DNA from: Acetobacter musti | GTDB taxonomy: Bacteria; Pseudomonadota; Alphaproteobacteria; Acetobacterales; Acetobacteraceae | Length of the DNA: 64,000 nt | NCBI RefSeq assembly: GCF_011516835.1 | Contig: NZ_WOTB01000003.1 | Location: forward strand, 186,001-250,000 | Reading direction: 5' to 3' | In this document: positions 1 through 9,457 of the stretch, one piece after another | How positions within the stretch are numbered: the first letter of the stretch is position 1 | Layout of the letters: each line of letters starts with the position of its first letter | Notes under the pieces: model-generated | Told to the model about the DNA's origin: nothing | The model's input: the letters and a program-made list of their open reading frames with translations, nothing else | Database searches by the model: none | Translations under genes and position numbers: made by a program

Positions 1-132
1 GTGGAGGCCGGGGACAGCATACGGGCGGCGTTTGGCGTGACGGTGATGACGGCGTTTGCAGCGCTTCTCAGCGCGCTGGTATGGGAGCCTCTGACAACCT
101 GGGTCCGGCGGCGGACAACCGGAGCCGGGTAA
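1..132 (+). CDS. 3' end of a membrane protein gene (partial)
   Basis: The first 132 bases are open in frame 1 and end in TAA, giving the last 43 residues of a protein that begins outside the window. The piece has one hydrophobic helix (about residues 9-28, rich in Ala, Val and Leu) followed by a short basic tail with several Arg. This is what the last transmembrane helix and cytoplasmic tail of a transporter, for example an MFS carrier, would look like, but no family motif is present. A rho-independent terminator follows about 50 bases downstream, which supports this being a real gene end. Confidence 0.55.
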   Translation: MEAGDSIRAAFGVTVMTAFAALLSALVWEPLTTWVRRRTTGAG

Positions 133-180
133 GGAAAATTTCGTTCGTTTTTGGGAACTCTGTCATACGTGACGGGTAAG

Positions 181-204
181 TCAGGCCGATCTTGGCCTGA
201 TTTT
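181..204 (+). terminator. Rho-independent terminator of the truncated first gene
   Basis: A perfect 7-bp stem (TCAGGCC / GGCCTGA) with a 6-base loop is followed directly by TTTTG. It lies 49 bases after the TAA of the upstream gene and before the LysR gene, so it separates the two transcription units. Confidence 0.8.
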
Positions 205-326
205 GAGATATTTTAATTTTTTAAGGGAATTTCCAGCAGAACCGACAGCTGCATGGGACGTAATCAGCCTCCGGAAGACCCTGCGTCCGATCCGAACCGG
301 AAACCGGTTCATGTGGAGAATATCCG

Positions 327-1295
327 GTGAATTCTGACGATCTGGCGCTTTTCGCGCTTGTTGCCGGTGATCTGAGTATTTCGAGGGCCGCCATGGCACT
401 GGGGCTCGATCAGTCCACGGTCAGCCGGCGTATTGGTCTGCTGGAGACGCAGTTGGGTGGTCAGTTGTTTCGTCGCAGTGGACATGGGGTCAGACTGACG
501 GAACGAGGGCGTCTGCTGCTGGATTATGCTGAGCGCGTTGGCCTGATTCTGGATGAAGCCTTTCAGGCTGTGCAATCCCGTTCCGGGACCGGTCCCGCGC
601 ATTTATGTATTGCGGCGCAGCCAACGATTGCCCGGATGCTGTTCGGAAGTCTCAGCCGCGCTGTCCGGGCGCGCTTTCCTGCGACCCGTATCCGTCTGAT
701 TGAGGGGCTGGCCGCTCAGATCCTTCCCCGTATGGATGCGGGAGAGATCGATCTTTCCATACTCTATGTCCCCGAACACACGGGCGGCCAGCACTGGGAA
801 GCACTTTTGCTGGAAGATGTGCATCTGATCACGCCTGCCGGCCATCCTCTGGAAGGTAGCACGGTGGACGTTCGGGATCTGGGAGCAATTCCTCTGATTC
901 TTCCAAGCACGCATCATGGTCTGCGCGTTCTGGTTGAAAAACTTGCCTCGCGTTATGATTTCCCTTTGCAGCTGGCGCTGGAATGCGATGGTTCGATTTC
1001 CATCACCAAGCGGCTTGTCCGGGAAAACTGCGGCTGCACGATTCTGCCTTCAGCAGCCGTTCTGGAGGATATTGCGTCTGGTACACTGAAGAGTTTCCGA
1101 CTGACGAATCCGACGATCACACGCACAGTGGCTGCGACGTGGCCAAAGAAAAGTCTGCTGACGGATGATTTATCGTCGATTCTGCGGATTCTGCGCCACT
1201 GCACGGAAAGCATTGTCGCAGAAGAGCGATGGCCGGATGCCCGTCTCTGCCCGGCCACGACATCCCTTCCTGCGACTGCAGTCGAAAATTCCTGA
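327..1295 (+). CDS. LysR-family transcriptional regulator
   Basis: This 322-residue protein has the LysR plan: an N-terminal winged helix-turn-helix (about residues 1-60, with AAMALGLDQSTVSRRIGLLE) and a periplasmic-binding-protein-like effector domain (about 85-295). The start is GTG, preceded by GGAG about nine bases upstream. It is convergent with the aldehyde dehydrogenase gene, whose stop lies six bases beyond this one. It could control that minus-strand catabolic operon, but LysR regulators more often control divergent neighbours, so the target is open. The effector cannot be told from sequence. Confidence 0.9.
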   Translation: MNSDDLALFALVAGDLSISRAAMALGLDQSTVSRRIGLLETQLGGQLFRRSGHGVRLTERGRLLLDYAERVGLILDEAFQAVQSRSGTGPAHLCIAAQPTIARMLFGSLSRAVRARFPATRIRLIEGLAAQILPRMDAGEIDLSILYVPEHTGGQHWEALLLEDVHLITPAGHPLEGSTVDVRDLGAIPLILPSTHHGLRVLVEKLASRYDFPLQLALECDGSISITKRLVRENCGCTILPSAAVLEDIASGTLKSFRLTNPTITRTVAATWPKKSLLTDDLSSILRILRHCTESIVAEERWPDARLCPATTSLPATAVENS

Positions 1296-1301
1296 CAATA
1301 G

Positions 1302-2879
1302 TCAGCCGGGGACGGGAATTCCGTCCTGCAGGCGCCATACATGCAGAGGATTATCCCGTTGCAGTGATGCCGGAAGCAGAGCGTCGGGTATGTTCTGATA
1401 ACAGACCGGCCGGAGGAAGCGGTCCATAGCCTCACTTCCGACAGACGTGGTACGGCTGTCGGAAGTCGACGGCCAGGGACCTCCGTGAACGATGGCGTCA
1501 CATACTTCGACGCCGGTCGGATAGTTATTGACGAGAATGCGCCCGGCTTTACGTTCCAGAACGGGCAGAAGGACGCGTGCCATTGGATAGTCGTCCGGTT
1601 CGAGATGCAGGGTGGCGGTCAGCTGTCCTGAGAGATGGCTGGCAAGCCGGTACATTTCATCGACATTGCGGCAGACGACCAGAAGTGAACTGGGGCCGAA
1701 ATTTTCTTCTTCCAGAATCGGGTCAGCCAGAAAGGCGGCAGCGTCCGTGCGGTAGAGAACGCCGCTTACCCTGCCCTGCTCTGTGCTTTCTCCATTCCCC
1801 GCGATACGGGTCACGGCAGGATGACGGGTAAGTCTGCTGATACCTCCGCACCAGGACTGATGGATTTTCTGTGTCAGCATTGACGCTGGCGGCACTTCTG
1901 ACAGTGTGGACGCAATGGTTTTCACAAACCGGGCAAGAGCCGGACTTTCGAGGGCAATGAGAAGCCCGGGGCTGGTGCAGAGCTGACCCGCGCCGGTAGT
2001 CAGCGATACCGAGAAACCTTCCGCTATATCCTCGGCACGTTTTTCCAAAGCGGCAGGCAGGAGAAAAACCGGATTGATGCTGCTCATTTCAGCATAAAGC
2101 GGTATTGGTTGCAGTCGTGACTGCGCGATACGTAACAAGGCTGTTCCACCTTGCCGGGAGCCCGTGAAGCCGACGGCCTGAATGCCCGGATGGCTGACGA
2201 GTTCCTGACCGATGGTGATGTCGCTGGCAAAAAGCAGGGAAAACACGCCACCCGGCATTCCGGTGCGTTCGACCGCCTGCAGGATGGCCTGTCCGACTAT
2301 TGCGGACGTGCCGGGATGGGCTTCATGCGCCTTAACGATGACGGGACAGCCTGCGGCCAGGGCGGATGCTGTGTCACCGCCGGCTACGGAGAAAGCGAGC
2401 GGGAAATTACTGGCGCCAAAGACAGCGACGGGACCCAGCGGAACGCGCCTCTGACGCAGATCGGCGCGGGGTGGCCGCCGGTCTGGCAAGGCGGAGTCCA
2501 GAACCGGCGCCTCATTTCTTCCTTCGCGGACCAGACGCGCGAACAGCCGAAGCTGGTTTACTGTCCGCAGCCGTTCACCGGTAAGGCGCGGCAATGGCAA
2601 CCCGGTTTCCTCATGCCCCCTTATGAGAAGAGTCTCCCCGAGCGCCATGATCTCGTCGCCGATGGCCTCGAGAAACAGAGCGCGCTGCTCGCCGGGTAAC
2701 TGGCGGTATTCATCAAAGGCGGAGACTGCGTGTGATACCGCTGCATCCACATCTTCCGGAAGCGCTCCGCCGAAAGTGGGTTCAGGTATTCGTTCTCCTT
2801 CCGGTGTCCATGCACAGAAATCACCTCCCCTGCCCCGCACGTATCGCCGACCGATAATCATGTCACCGCTGAGCTTCAT
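1302..2879 (-). CDS. Alpha-ketoglutaric semialdehyde-type aldehyde dehydrogenase
   Basis: A 525-residue aldehyde dehydrogenase that resembles the 2,5-dioxopentanoate (alpha-ketoglutaric semialdehyde) dehydrogenase group, which oxidises omega-semialdehydes of dicarboxylic acids with NAD(P)+. Visible landmarks are the cofactor-fold segment VAVFGASNFPLAFSVAGGD (about 150-170), the glycine turn in GFTGS (about 238), a catalytic Glu in YAEMSSINPVF, and the nucleophile Cys in GAGQLCTSPG (about 303). The start ATG has AAGGAAG eight bases upstream. It is the last gene of a minus-strand operon, 28 bases after a ThDP enzyme, so its substrate is probably the aldehyde that enzyme makes. The exact chain length is not readable; succinate, glutarate and 2-oxoglutarate semialdehydes are all possible. 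Confidence 0.88.
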   Translation of the reverse strand: MKLSGDMIIGRRYVRGRGGDFCAWTPEGERIPEPTFGGALPEDVDAAVSHAVSAFDEYRQLPGEQRALFLEAIGDEIMALGETLLIRGHEETGLPLPRLTGERLRTVNQLRLFARLVREGRNEAPVLDSALPDRRPPRADLRQRRVPLGPVAVFGASNFPLAFSVAGGDTASALAAGCPVIVKAHEAHPGTSAIVGQAILQAVERTGMPGGVFSLLFASDITIGQELVSHPGIQAVGFTGSRQGGTALLRIAQSRLQPIPLYAEMSSINPVFLLPAALEKRAEDIAEGFSVSLTTGAGQLCTSPGLLIALESPALARFVKTIASTLSEVPPASMLTQKIHQSWCGGISRLTRHPAVTRIAGNGESTEQGRVSGVLYRTDAAAFLADPILEEENFGPSSLLVVCRNVDEMYRLASHLSGQLTATLHLEPDDYPMARVLLPVLERKAGRILVNNYPTGVEVCDAIVHGGPWPSTSDSRTTSVGSEAMDRFLRPVCYQNIPDALLPASLQRDNPLHVWRLQDGIPVPG

Positions 2880-2907
2880 CTGTTTTCTTCCTTTCTTTCT
2901 CGCGGAC

Positions 2908-4581
2908 TTACGCGAGGCCTGTCTGGGTCAGGCGCGTCTGCGCGGTGATCTGTGACGGATCGACCATCAGTTCGATCAGGGCCGGTTTTCCCGCAGCCCG
3001 GGCGCGTTCAAAGGCAGCGGGAAAATCTTCTGTTCTTTCGACGCGTTCACCATGAGCGCCGAAAGACTGCGCGAACCGGATGAAATCGGGATTGGACAGC
3101 GTCGTCCCACTGATCCGGCCGGGAAATTTCTGCTCCTGATGCATGCGGATTGTCGCAAGCATGCCGTTATTGACGACGATAACGACGACTGGCGCATCGA
3201 ACTGCATGGCTGTCGCAAGTTCCTGCGGATACATCATGAAGCAGCCGTCTCCGGCGAAACAGATGGCCGGGCGTGACGGGTCCTGCAGGCTGGCGGCAAC
3301 CGCGGCGGGCAGGCCATATCCCATGGCACCGTTCGTGGGAGCCAGTTCGGTGCCGGGTTGCCGGTAACGGTAAAACCGATGGACCCAGGCGGTGTAATTA
3401 CCGGCCCCGTTAGTAATCACGGCGTTGTCAGGAAGAATGTCATCCAGCCACGCTACGACGCGCGCCAGATCCACACCTTTATGATCAGCGTGGAGCGCAG
3501 GAGGAGTCGAGTGCTTCACATAATCAGCATGAGCGTCCCTGGTCCAGGCGCCCCAGGGCACTGACCCGGGAAGCGGGATATCGCTCAGCGCTACGGCAAA
3601 TTCCTGCATCGAAGCGTTGACAGGAAGATGGGCCTGATAGACATGCCCCAGTTCTTCCGGGTCAGGGTGAACATGGATCATGATCTGTTCCGGCTGTGGC
3701 ACTCCGATAAGAGTGTAGCCGGACGTCACGGCCTCGGAGAGGCGCGATCCGATGACCAGCAGGAGATCGGCTTTTCGGACGCGGTCTGCCAGCGCGGGAG
3801 AAATACCGATGCCGATCTGTCCCGCATATTCAGGCAGACGATTATCGAACAGATCCTGCCGTCTGAATGAGGCTGCGACCGGAAGGCTGTTTGCATGCGC
3901 GAAACGCTCCAGCGCCTTACAGGCGGCGGGTGACCATCCGGTGCCGCCAACGATGACCAGCGGGCGGCTGGATGTGGCCAGGAGGCGCTGCATTTCCGCC
4001 ATTGCGTCTGGCGCGGGAGCCGCATGCGCGATGCGGGGAGCAGGAAGGTCGTTAACCTGAGCTGTCCCGAAAAGCACGTCTTCCGGCAGAGCGATGACGA
4101 CCGGACCTGGACGGCCAGACAGGGCGGTTGAGAAAGCACGTGATATAATCTCGGGGATACGCTCGATTGTGTCGAGTTCAGTGACCCATTTCGCGATGCC
4201 GCCAAACATCTGGCGGTAATCGATTTCCTGAAACGCCTCACGACCAAGAAACTCTGTTTCCACCTGTCCGATGAACATGATCATTGGTGTGGAATCCTGA
4301 TGAGCTGTGTGGACGCCGTTGCTGGCGTGCGTGGCACCCGGGCCCCGGGTAACGAAACAGATACCGGGACGGCCCGTCAGTTTCCCATAGGCATCTGCCA
4401 TGTTGGAGGCGGCGCCTTCATGCCGTGTCACGATAGTACGGATGCCGGCTGCGTCATGCAGCGCATCCAGCACCGGAAGATAGCTCTCACCGGGCATGCA
4501 GTAGATCGTGTCCACGCCATTAGAGGAAAGAGCGGAAACGAGGATCTGGCCCCCGTTTCTCTGAGAGATCAGGTCAGACAT
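2908..4581 (-). CDS. ThDP-dependent 2-oxoacid decarboxylase / acetolactate synthase-like enzyme
   Basis: 557 residues with the three-domain architecture of ThDP enzymes: PYR domain (about 1-175, with the MPGES turn and cofactor-activating Glu in RHEGAASNMADAYG), a central domain, and the PP domain with the ThDP motif GDG...NN (GDGCFMMYPQELATAMQF followed by VVNNGM). Acetolactate synthases, benzoylformate decarboxylases and 2-oxoglutarate decarboxylases share this fold, and sequence alone does not separate them. No regulatory subunit gene is present, and the next gene is a semialdehyde dehydrogenase, so decarboxylation of a 2-oxo-dicarboxylate is more likely than branched-chain synthesis. The start is the ATG that overlaps the upstream carrier's stop as ATGTCTGA. 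A longer reading of this frame runs into the carrier gene only because that gene is frameshifted. Confidence 0.85.
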   Translation of the reverse strand: MSDLISQRNGGQILVSALSSNGVDTIYCMPGESYLPVLDALHDAAGIRTIVTRHEGAASNMADAYGKLTGRPGICFVTRGPGATHASNGVHTAHQDSTPMIMFIGQVETEFLGREAFQEIDYRQMFGGIAKWVTELDTIERIPEIISRAFSTALSGRPGPVVIALPEDVLFGTAQVNDLPAPRIAHAAPAPDAMAEMQRLLATSSRPLVIVGGTGWSPAACKALERFAHANSLPVAASFRRQDLFDNRLPEYAGQIGIGISPALADRVRKADLLLVIGSRLSEAVTSGYTLIGVPQPEQIMIHVHPDPEELGHVYQAHLPVNASMQEFAVALSDIPLPGSVPWGAWTRDAHADYVKHSTPPALHADHKGVDLARVVAWLDDILPDNAVITNGAGNYTAWVHRFYRYRQPGTELAPTNGAMGYGLPAAVAASLQDPSRPAICFAGDGCFMMYPQELATAMQFDAPVVVIVVNNGMLATIRMHQEQKFPGRISGTTLSNPDFIRFAQSFGAHGERVERTEDFPAAFERARAAGKPALIELMVDPSQITAQTRLTQTGLA

Positions 4582-5811
4582 GCTCAAGCTCCAGGCCATG
4601 AGTTTCGGGCAGGAAAACAGCGACGATAAAAACAAGCACGTAGGAGCAGGCGGCCCATACGCCGATTGCGAGCGCCAGGCCCATCGAGGTTGCGGTGAAG
4701 CCAACGATTGTCGGCACCATGGCACCGGCGCCTCTGCCGACATTGTAGGAAATTCCGGCAGCTGTTCCGCGAATACGGGTCGGGAAGAGTTCCGTAAAAC
4801 ATGCGCCCATTCCGGAGACGATCCCCGACTGAAAAAAGCCGAGCGGGAAGCCCAGGAAGAGCAGAACAGGCATGGACAGATCAGCTGAGTATATGCCAGA
4901 ACCGTGATGAACGCGCCTGCCGCGGACAGGGAGAAAGTCTTACGCCGCCCGATATAATCACTGACATGAGCCATGAGGACGTATCCCGCGAAAGAGCCCA
5001 GGAGATTCACCGCGAGATACAAGGATGTCATATTCACCGTCATTTCGCGGGTCTGGCGCAGATATGTGACGAGCCATGTCAGGATCGTGTAATTTCCTCC
5101 CAGCGCTCCGGCAACCATGAGGCATGACAGGATCATTCTGGAGCGTACGCCTGACGCCATAAGCTGTGTAAAAACAGACCGGTCATTTGCCTGTCTGCGT
5201 TTTTCGACCGCAACATGGAATGCGTCAGAGTCTTTGATGCCGCGACGCATCCACAGGACCAGAAGTCCTGGCAGAAGGCCCACCAGGAACAGCGCTCTCC
5301 AGGCGATCGCCTCGGGTGCGATACTGAAGACAATCCACCATGCCAGCGCGGCCGCAGCATATCCGACTGGCCATCCGGCCTGAACGGATCCGACGGCGCG
5401 GCCACGGATACTTTTGTCAACAACTTCGCCGATCAGAATTGCGCCGGCCGCCCATTCTCCGCCGAAACCGACCCCCTGAAGGCTTCGCGTGATGAGAAGC
5501 TGGTGGAAAGAGTTCGTAAAAGCTGAGAGACCGGTAAACACGGTAAACCAGAGGATAGCGAGTTTGAGCACTTTCACCCGGCCTATGCGGTCAGCGAGTG
5601 TTCCGGCGAGAATGCCACCGACGGCGGACATCATAATGGCAGAGGTGCTGATGATGCCGGCTTCGCCTTTTGTCATCCCCCAGAGGGGCATCAGTGTCGG
5701 AATGACGAAGGCGAAAAGCTGGACATCCATCGCATCGAGAGCCCAGCCGAGAAAGCAAGCCCAGAATGTCCGGCGCTGATCAGGCGGCATGGTCTGATAC
5801 CAGGAAGACAT
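4574..5811 (-). pseudogene. MFS carrier gene broken by a frameshift
   Basis: Two reading frames together make one MFS carrier of about 412 residues. The first frame starts at ATG 5811 (GGAGAGG just upstream) and covers roughly nine helices, including the helix 2-3 loop GTLADRIGR and the GVGFGGEWAAGAILIGE segment of the sialate/lactate-type carriers. The match to a carrier stops near 4880-4895. The other frame continues with the last helices (PVLLFLGFPLGFFQSG, then TELFPTRIRGTAAG) and ends at 4574, eight bases inside the ThDP gene start. The total of 1238 bases is one short of a multiple of three, so a single-base deletion fits best. It may be a true inactivating mutation or a sequencing error; the rest is well preserved, so any loss is recent. 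Confidence 0.8.
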
Positions 5812-6011
5812 AAAACCTCTCCAGTTCAGCAGATTTTTCTTTTTATTTCCGTCTGGAAGAAACGGTGCGGCGACCATGGCTGAAAACGCCGGACGGCTCA
5901 GGGCTCTGCACGCATATCTGTTATGGAGGACGCTCGATCATTCCTTAACCGGCACTTCTCACCCGAACGTGAAAAGATATTTTATGTCCAGCAAGGATGA
6001 GAAGACCTCTT

Positions 6012-6899
6012 TCAGGGAGACTCGAGGTGCGTCACGATCTCCCTGATAAGGGAATCCGGTGTGCCGGACCGCCAGGCAAGCGTTAGCTGCACCTGGTCAT
6101 GAAAATCCGTCAGCTCTCTGAAGACTATTCCTGCCAGCGACAGTTTGCGGAGCGATGCCGGAGCGAGAACAATCCCGCGACCACCAGCAGCCATACAGAG
6201 GGCTGTGATGAAGTCACTGGTCGTGTGCGTGGGAGGTGGTGGAAAACCGCCTGCCTGGGCCAGGCGGATGAGATTGTCGATCAGGCCGAATTTCTCGTGA
6301 AACTGAGGTACTATGAATGTTTCTCCGGCAAGGTCCGCTGCTCGCAGCGAAGGTGCGTCCGCCAGCCTGTGGCTGAGCGGCAAGGCTATGACAATGTCTT
6401 CGCTGTGAACGAAGCGGGTCATGATGGCTTCAGGATAGACCGGACGAGGACGGACAAATCCGAGAGTGAGTCGGGCATCGGCTATGGCGGCGATCTGATC
6501 GGGTGTCTCCATAAGATGCGGCGTGATTTCCAGCAGCGGAAACCGTGCGTGGAGATGACGCAGGACGGATGGCACGAGACCGCAGATAGCGGCGGAGAAT
6601 ACGTATCCGATATGGACCGGGCCACCTTCTCCAAGGCCCGTCAGCCGCGTGAGCCGTGATGCGCGTTCGACATGTGCAAGGATATTCCGTGCTTCTTCAA
6701 GAAACAGATGTCCGGCCGGAGTAAGAGTCGGGTGGGAACGCCGGTTGCGCACCAGTAAAGGTGTGCCAACCATATCTTCCAGTCGCATGATCTGCGTACT
6801 GAGTGCGGACTGCGCGATATTCAGTTTTTCTGCTGCTCTGCCGAAGTGAAGTTTCTCGGCGAGGACGATGAAAGCATGAAGGTGCCGGTTTTCGATCAT
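6012..6899 (-). CDS. LysR-family regulator, likely of the glutarate operon (GcdR-like)
   Basis: 295 residues: an N-terminal helix-turn-helix (about 1-60, FGRAAEKLNIAQSALSTQIM) and an effector-binding domain (about 90-290). The gene is divergent from the glutaryl-CoA dehydrogenase operon across 157 bases, the standard layout for a LysR protein and its target. A perfect 7-bp-arm palindrome lies in that spacer. In Pseudomonas a LysR protein, GcdR, regulates gcdH and the adjoining CoA-transferase gene in response to glutarate; the same role is inferred here from context. Confidence 0.88.
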   Translation of the reverse strand: MIENRHLHAFIVLAEKLHFGRAAEKLNIAQSALSTQIMRLEDMVGTPLLVRNRRSHPTLTPAGHLFLEEARNILAHVERASRLTRLTGLGEGGPVHIGYVFSAAICGLVPSVLRHLHARFPLLEITPHLMETPDQIAAIADARLTLGFVRPRPVYPEAIMTRFVHSEDIVIALPLSHRLADAPSLRAADLAGETFIVPQFHEKFGLIDNLIRLAQAGGFPPPPTHTTSDFITALCMAAGGRGIVLAPASLRKLSLAGIVFRELTDFHDQVQLTLAWRSGTPDSLIREIVTHLESP

Positions 6900-6950
6900 G
6901 ACGGGTTTTAATCTCCGGATCAGATCATATGCACTGAAATACAGAATTGA

Positions 6951-6967
6951 GGAGATGGTTCATCTCC
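6951..6967. promoter_or_regulatory. Palindrome between LysR and gcdH, candidate operator
   Basis: GGAGATG-GTT-CATCTCC is a perfect 7-bp inverted repeat in the 157-base divergent spacer, 51 bases inside from the LysR start and about 90 bases before the gcdH start. Position and symmetry suit a regulator site, although it is not the classical T-N11-A LysR box. Binding by the adjacent LysR protein is an inference. Confidence 0.4.
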
Positions 6968-7056
6968 TTCTAGCATTCCGGATAACGGGCTTTGGCTCCT
7001 CATGGCCGGCGGACTGAATAATAAAAACAGCCGGTCAGAACTTCCGGAGACGGATT

Positions 7057-8250
7057 TTGGAAACTGCGCAGCATTCGGGCCGGCTTGACTGGTCTGATCC
7101 TTTCATTCTGGACGATCAGCTTACGACGGATGAGCGACTGATCCGTGATTCCGCACGAGCTTTTGCACAGGACCGGTTACAGCCCCGCGTCATTGAAGCC
7201 TATGCGGACGAGCACACCGATCCGGAGATTTTTCGCGAGATGGGCGCACAGGGGCTCCTGGGCGTCACGGTCCCTGAAATCTATGGTGGGGCAGAGGCAT
7301 CCTATGTAGCCTACGGCCTGGTGGCGCGTGAGGTCGAGCGAGTGGACTCCGGCTACCGGTCGATGATGTCGGTGCAATCCAGTCTCGTAATGTATCCGAT
7401 CTTTGCCTATGGCTCAGAAGACCAGAAGCAGCGTTACCTGCCCCGTCTGGCGTCCGGGGAACTGATTGGCTGTTTCGGACTCACAGAGCCGGATGCGGGA
7501 TCTGATCCTGGCGGAATGCGGACAAAGGCTGAGCGGATTGATGGCGGGTACCGCCTGAGTGGCACGAAAACCTGGATTTCCAATTCACCGATTGCGGATA
7601 TTTTTGTGGTCTGGGCAAAATCCACAGCCCATGGTGGCGCGATTCGGGGTTTTGTTCTTGAAAAGGGAACAAAGGGACTTTCCGCGCCTAAGATCGGTGG
7701 GAAGCTGAGTCTCCGGGCTTCGATCACCGGTATGATCAATATGGACGAGGTGGAAGTGGGTGAAGACGCTCTTCTGCCAAATATCGAAGGCCTGAAAGGA
7801 CCTTTCGGCTGTCTGAACCGGGCGCGTTACGGCATTTCGTGGGGCGTCCTGGGTGCTGCTGAATACTGCTTCCATGCTGCCCGTCTCTACGGCCTCGACA
7901 GGAAACAGTTCGGACGGCCACTGGCTGCGACACAACTTTATCAGAAAAAACTCGCCGACATGATGACAGAAATCACACTGGGACTTCAGGCAAGCCTGCG
8001 GGTGGGCCGCCTGATGGACGAAGGGCGTTTCGCTCCGGACATGATCTCTCTCATCAAGCGGAACAACTGTGGAAAAGCGCTCGATATCGCAAGGATGTCA
8101 CGCGACATGCATGGCGGAAACGGCATTTCAGAAGAGTTCCAGGTCATCCGCCATATGATCAACCTTGAAACCGTCAACACCTATGAGGGAACGCACGATG
8201 TTCACGCCCTGATTCTGGGGCGTGCCATTACCGGCATAGCGGCGTTCTGA
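7057..8250 (+). CDS. gcdH: Glutaryl-CoA dehydrogenase
   Basis: 397-residue FAD flavoenzyme of the acyl-CoA dehydrogenase family, converting glutaryl-CoA to crotonyl-CoA and CO2. Typical segments are [17 protein letters not shown] near the N-terminus, the flavin-binding [17 protein letters not shown] and [33 protein letters not shown], and the C-terminal catalytic Glu in [20 protein letters not shown]. The length and the [10 protein letters not shown] signature point to GcdH rather than a fatty-acyl enzyme. The start is TTG with a GGAG/CGGA purine tract upstream. It is first in an operon with a class III CoA-transferase (one base gap) and an MFS carrier. Confidence 0.92.
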   Translation: METAQHSGRLDWSDPFILDDQLTTDERLIRDSARAFAQDRLQPRVIEAYADEHTDPEIFREMGAQGLLGVTVPEIYGGAEASYVAYGLVAREVERVDSGYRSMMSVQSSLVMYPIFAYGSEDQKQRYLPRLASGELIGCFGLTEPDAGSDPGGMRTKAERIDGGYRLSGTKTWISNSPIADIFVVWAKSTAHGGAIRGFVLEKGTKGLSAPKIGGKLSLRASITGMINMDEVEVGEDALLPNIEGLKGPFGCLNRARYGISWGVLGAAEYCFHAARLYGLDRKQFGRPLAATQLYQKKLADMMTEITLGLQASLRVGRLMDEGRFAPDMISLIKRNNCGKALDIARMSRDMHGGNGISEEFQVIRHMINLETVNTYEGTHDVHALILGRAITGIAAF

Positions 8251-8251
8251 C

Positions 8252-9406
8252 ATGAACGCGCCTCTCGCGGGTCTGAAGGTTATCGAACTCGCCAGAATTC
8301 TGGCAGGTCCGTGGGCCGGGCAGATCCTCGCAGATCTTGGTGCTGAGGTCATCAAGATCGAGAGCCCGGCGGGAGATGATACCCGCCGGTGGGGTCCTCC
8401 ATTTGTTGAAAACGCCGATGGAACGCATGACGCGGCTTATTTTCACGCTGCTAACCGGGGCAAGAAATCTGTCTGCGTTGATTTCGCTACAGAGGAAGGA
8501 CAGGCCGCGTTATGGGAGCTTATCGCTGACGCAGACGTTGTGATCGAGAATTTCAAGGTTGAAGGACTGAAAAAATACGGCCTTGATTACGCCAGCCTGT
8601 CAGCCGTCAATCCGCGGATTGTTTATTGCTCAATTACGGGTTTTGGTCAGGACGGACCTTATGCTCCGCGCGCTGGCTATGACTTTATCGTGCAGGGTAT
8701 GGGCGGGATCATGGATCTGACCGGCGATCCTGCCGGCGCACCGCAAAAGATCGGCGTGGCGTATGCAGATATCATGACGGGTCTGTATGCGGTAATTGGC
8801 ATCCAGGCAGCCCTGGCACAACGCGAGCGGACAGGCCTGGGTCAGCAGATCGATATGGCTCTCTTGGATGTCATGGTCAGCACACTGGCCAATCAGGCGA
8901 TGAATTACCTGATGTCGGGGGTGTCTCCGACGCGGCTTGGTAATGTCCATCCGAATATCGCGCCTTATGAGGCCTTTCCGACCTCCGATGGCTGGTTCAC
9001 ACTTGCGGTTGGTAATGATGCACAGTTCCATAGGTTCTGTGAAGTGGTTTCCCTGCCGCACGATATACGTTTTGAAACCAATGCGTTGCGTGTTGCGCTG
9101 CGTGAGCAGTTGAGCCCGCTGATTGCGAAAGCAACGCTGCAATGGCAGCGGAACGATCTTCTTGCAGCGCTGGCGGCGCAGGGCGTACCGGCGGGACCGA
9201 TCAACACGGTGGCTGAGGCGCTGTCAGATCCGCAGGTCGTGCATCGCGGCCTGGTGACGTGGGTGGAGCGCGCCAACGGGGAGCCGGTACCAACGGTCCG
9301 CACGCCAATTCGCTTTTCCGACGCGGAGCTGACGATCCGTTGTGCGGCCCCGGGCATGCCTGGTCGTGAGACGCCGGTTTCACAGGAAGATGCCATCACT
9401 TCGTGA
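8252..9406 (+). CDS. CaiB/BaiF-family (class III) CoA-transferase
   Basis: 384 residues of the family III CoA-transferase fold. Visible landmarks are LKVIELARILAGPWAGQILA at the start, the DLGAEVIKIESPAGDDTR strand, the catalytic Asp in QIDMALLDVMV, and GVPAGPINTVAEALSDPQV near the C-terminus. The gene follows gcdH by a single base, so the two are translationally linked. By analogy with the CoA-transferase encoded beside gcdH in Pseudomonas, it probably moves CoA from a donor such as succinyl-CoA to free glutarate, feeding GcdH. Donor and acceptor are inferred from position, not read from sequence. Confidence 0.88.
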   Translation: MNAPLAGLKVIELARILAGPWAGQILADLGAEVIKIESPAGDDTRRWGPPFVENADGTHDAAYFHAANRGKKSVCVDFATEEGQAALWELIADADVVIENFKVEGLKKYGLDYASLSAVNPRIVYCSITGFGQDGPYAPRAGYDFIVQGMGGIMDLTGDPAGAPQKIGVAYADIMTGLYAVIGIQAALAQRERTGLGQQIDMALLDVMVSTLANQAMNYLMSGVSPTRLGNVHPNIAPYEAFPTSDGWFTLAVGNDAQFHRFCEVVSLPHDIRFETNALRVALREQLSPLIAKATLQWQRNDLLAALAAQGVPAGPINTVAEALSDPQVVHRGLVTWVERANGEPVPTVRTPIRFSDAELTIRCAAPGMPGRETPVSQEDAITS

Positions 9407-9457
9407 TGGTACACGAACCAGATTGATTTCATAATTTCAACATAAGAAGAAAATCAG

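Noticed and set aside
2908..5877. A 989-codon open frame that would encode an MFS-ThDP fusion
   Set aside because: The carrier match breaks off in mid-protein and resumes in another frame; the 110-residue bridge has no homology to either family, so the fusion is an artefact of a frameshift.
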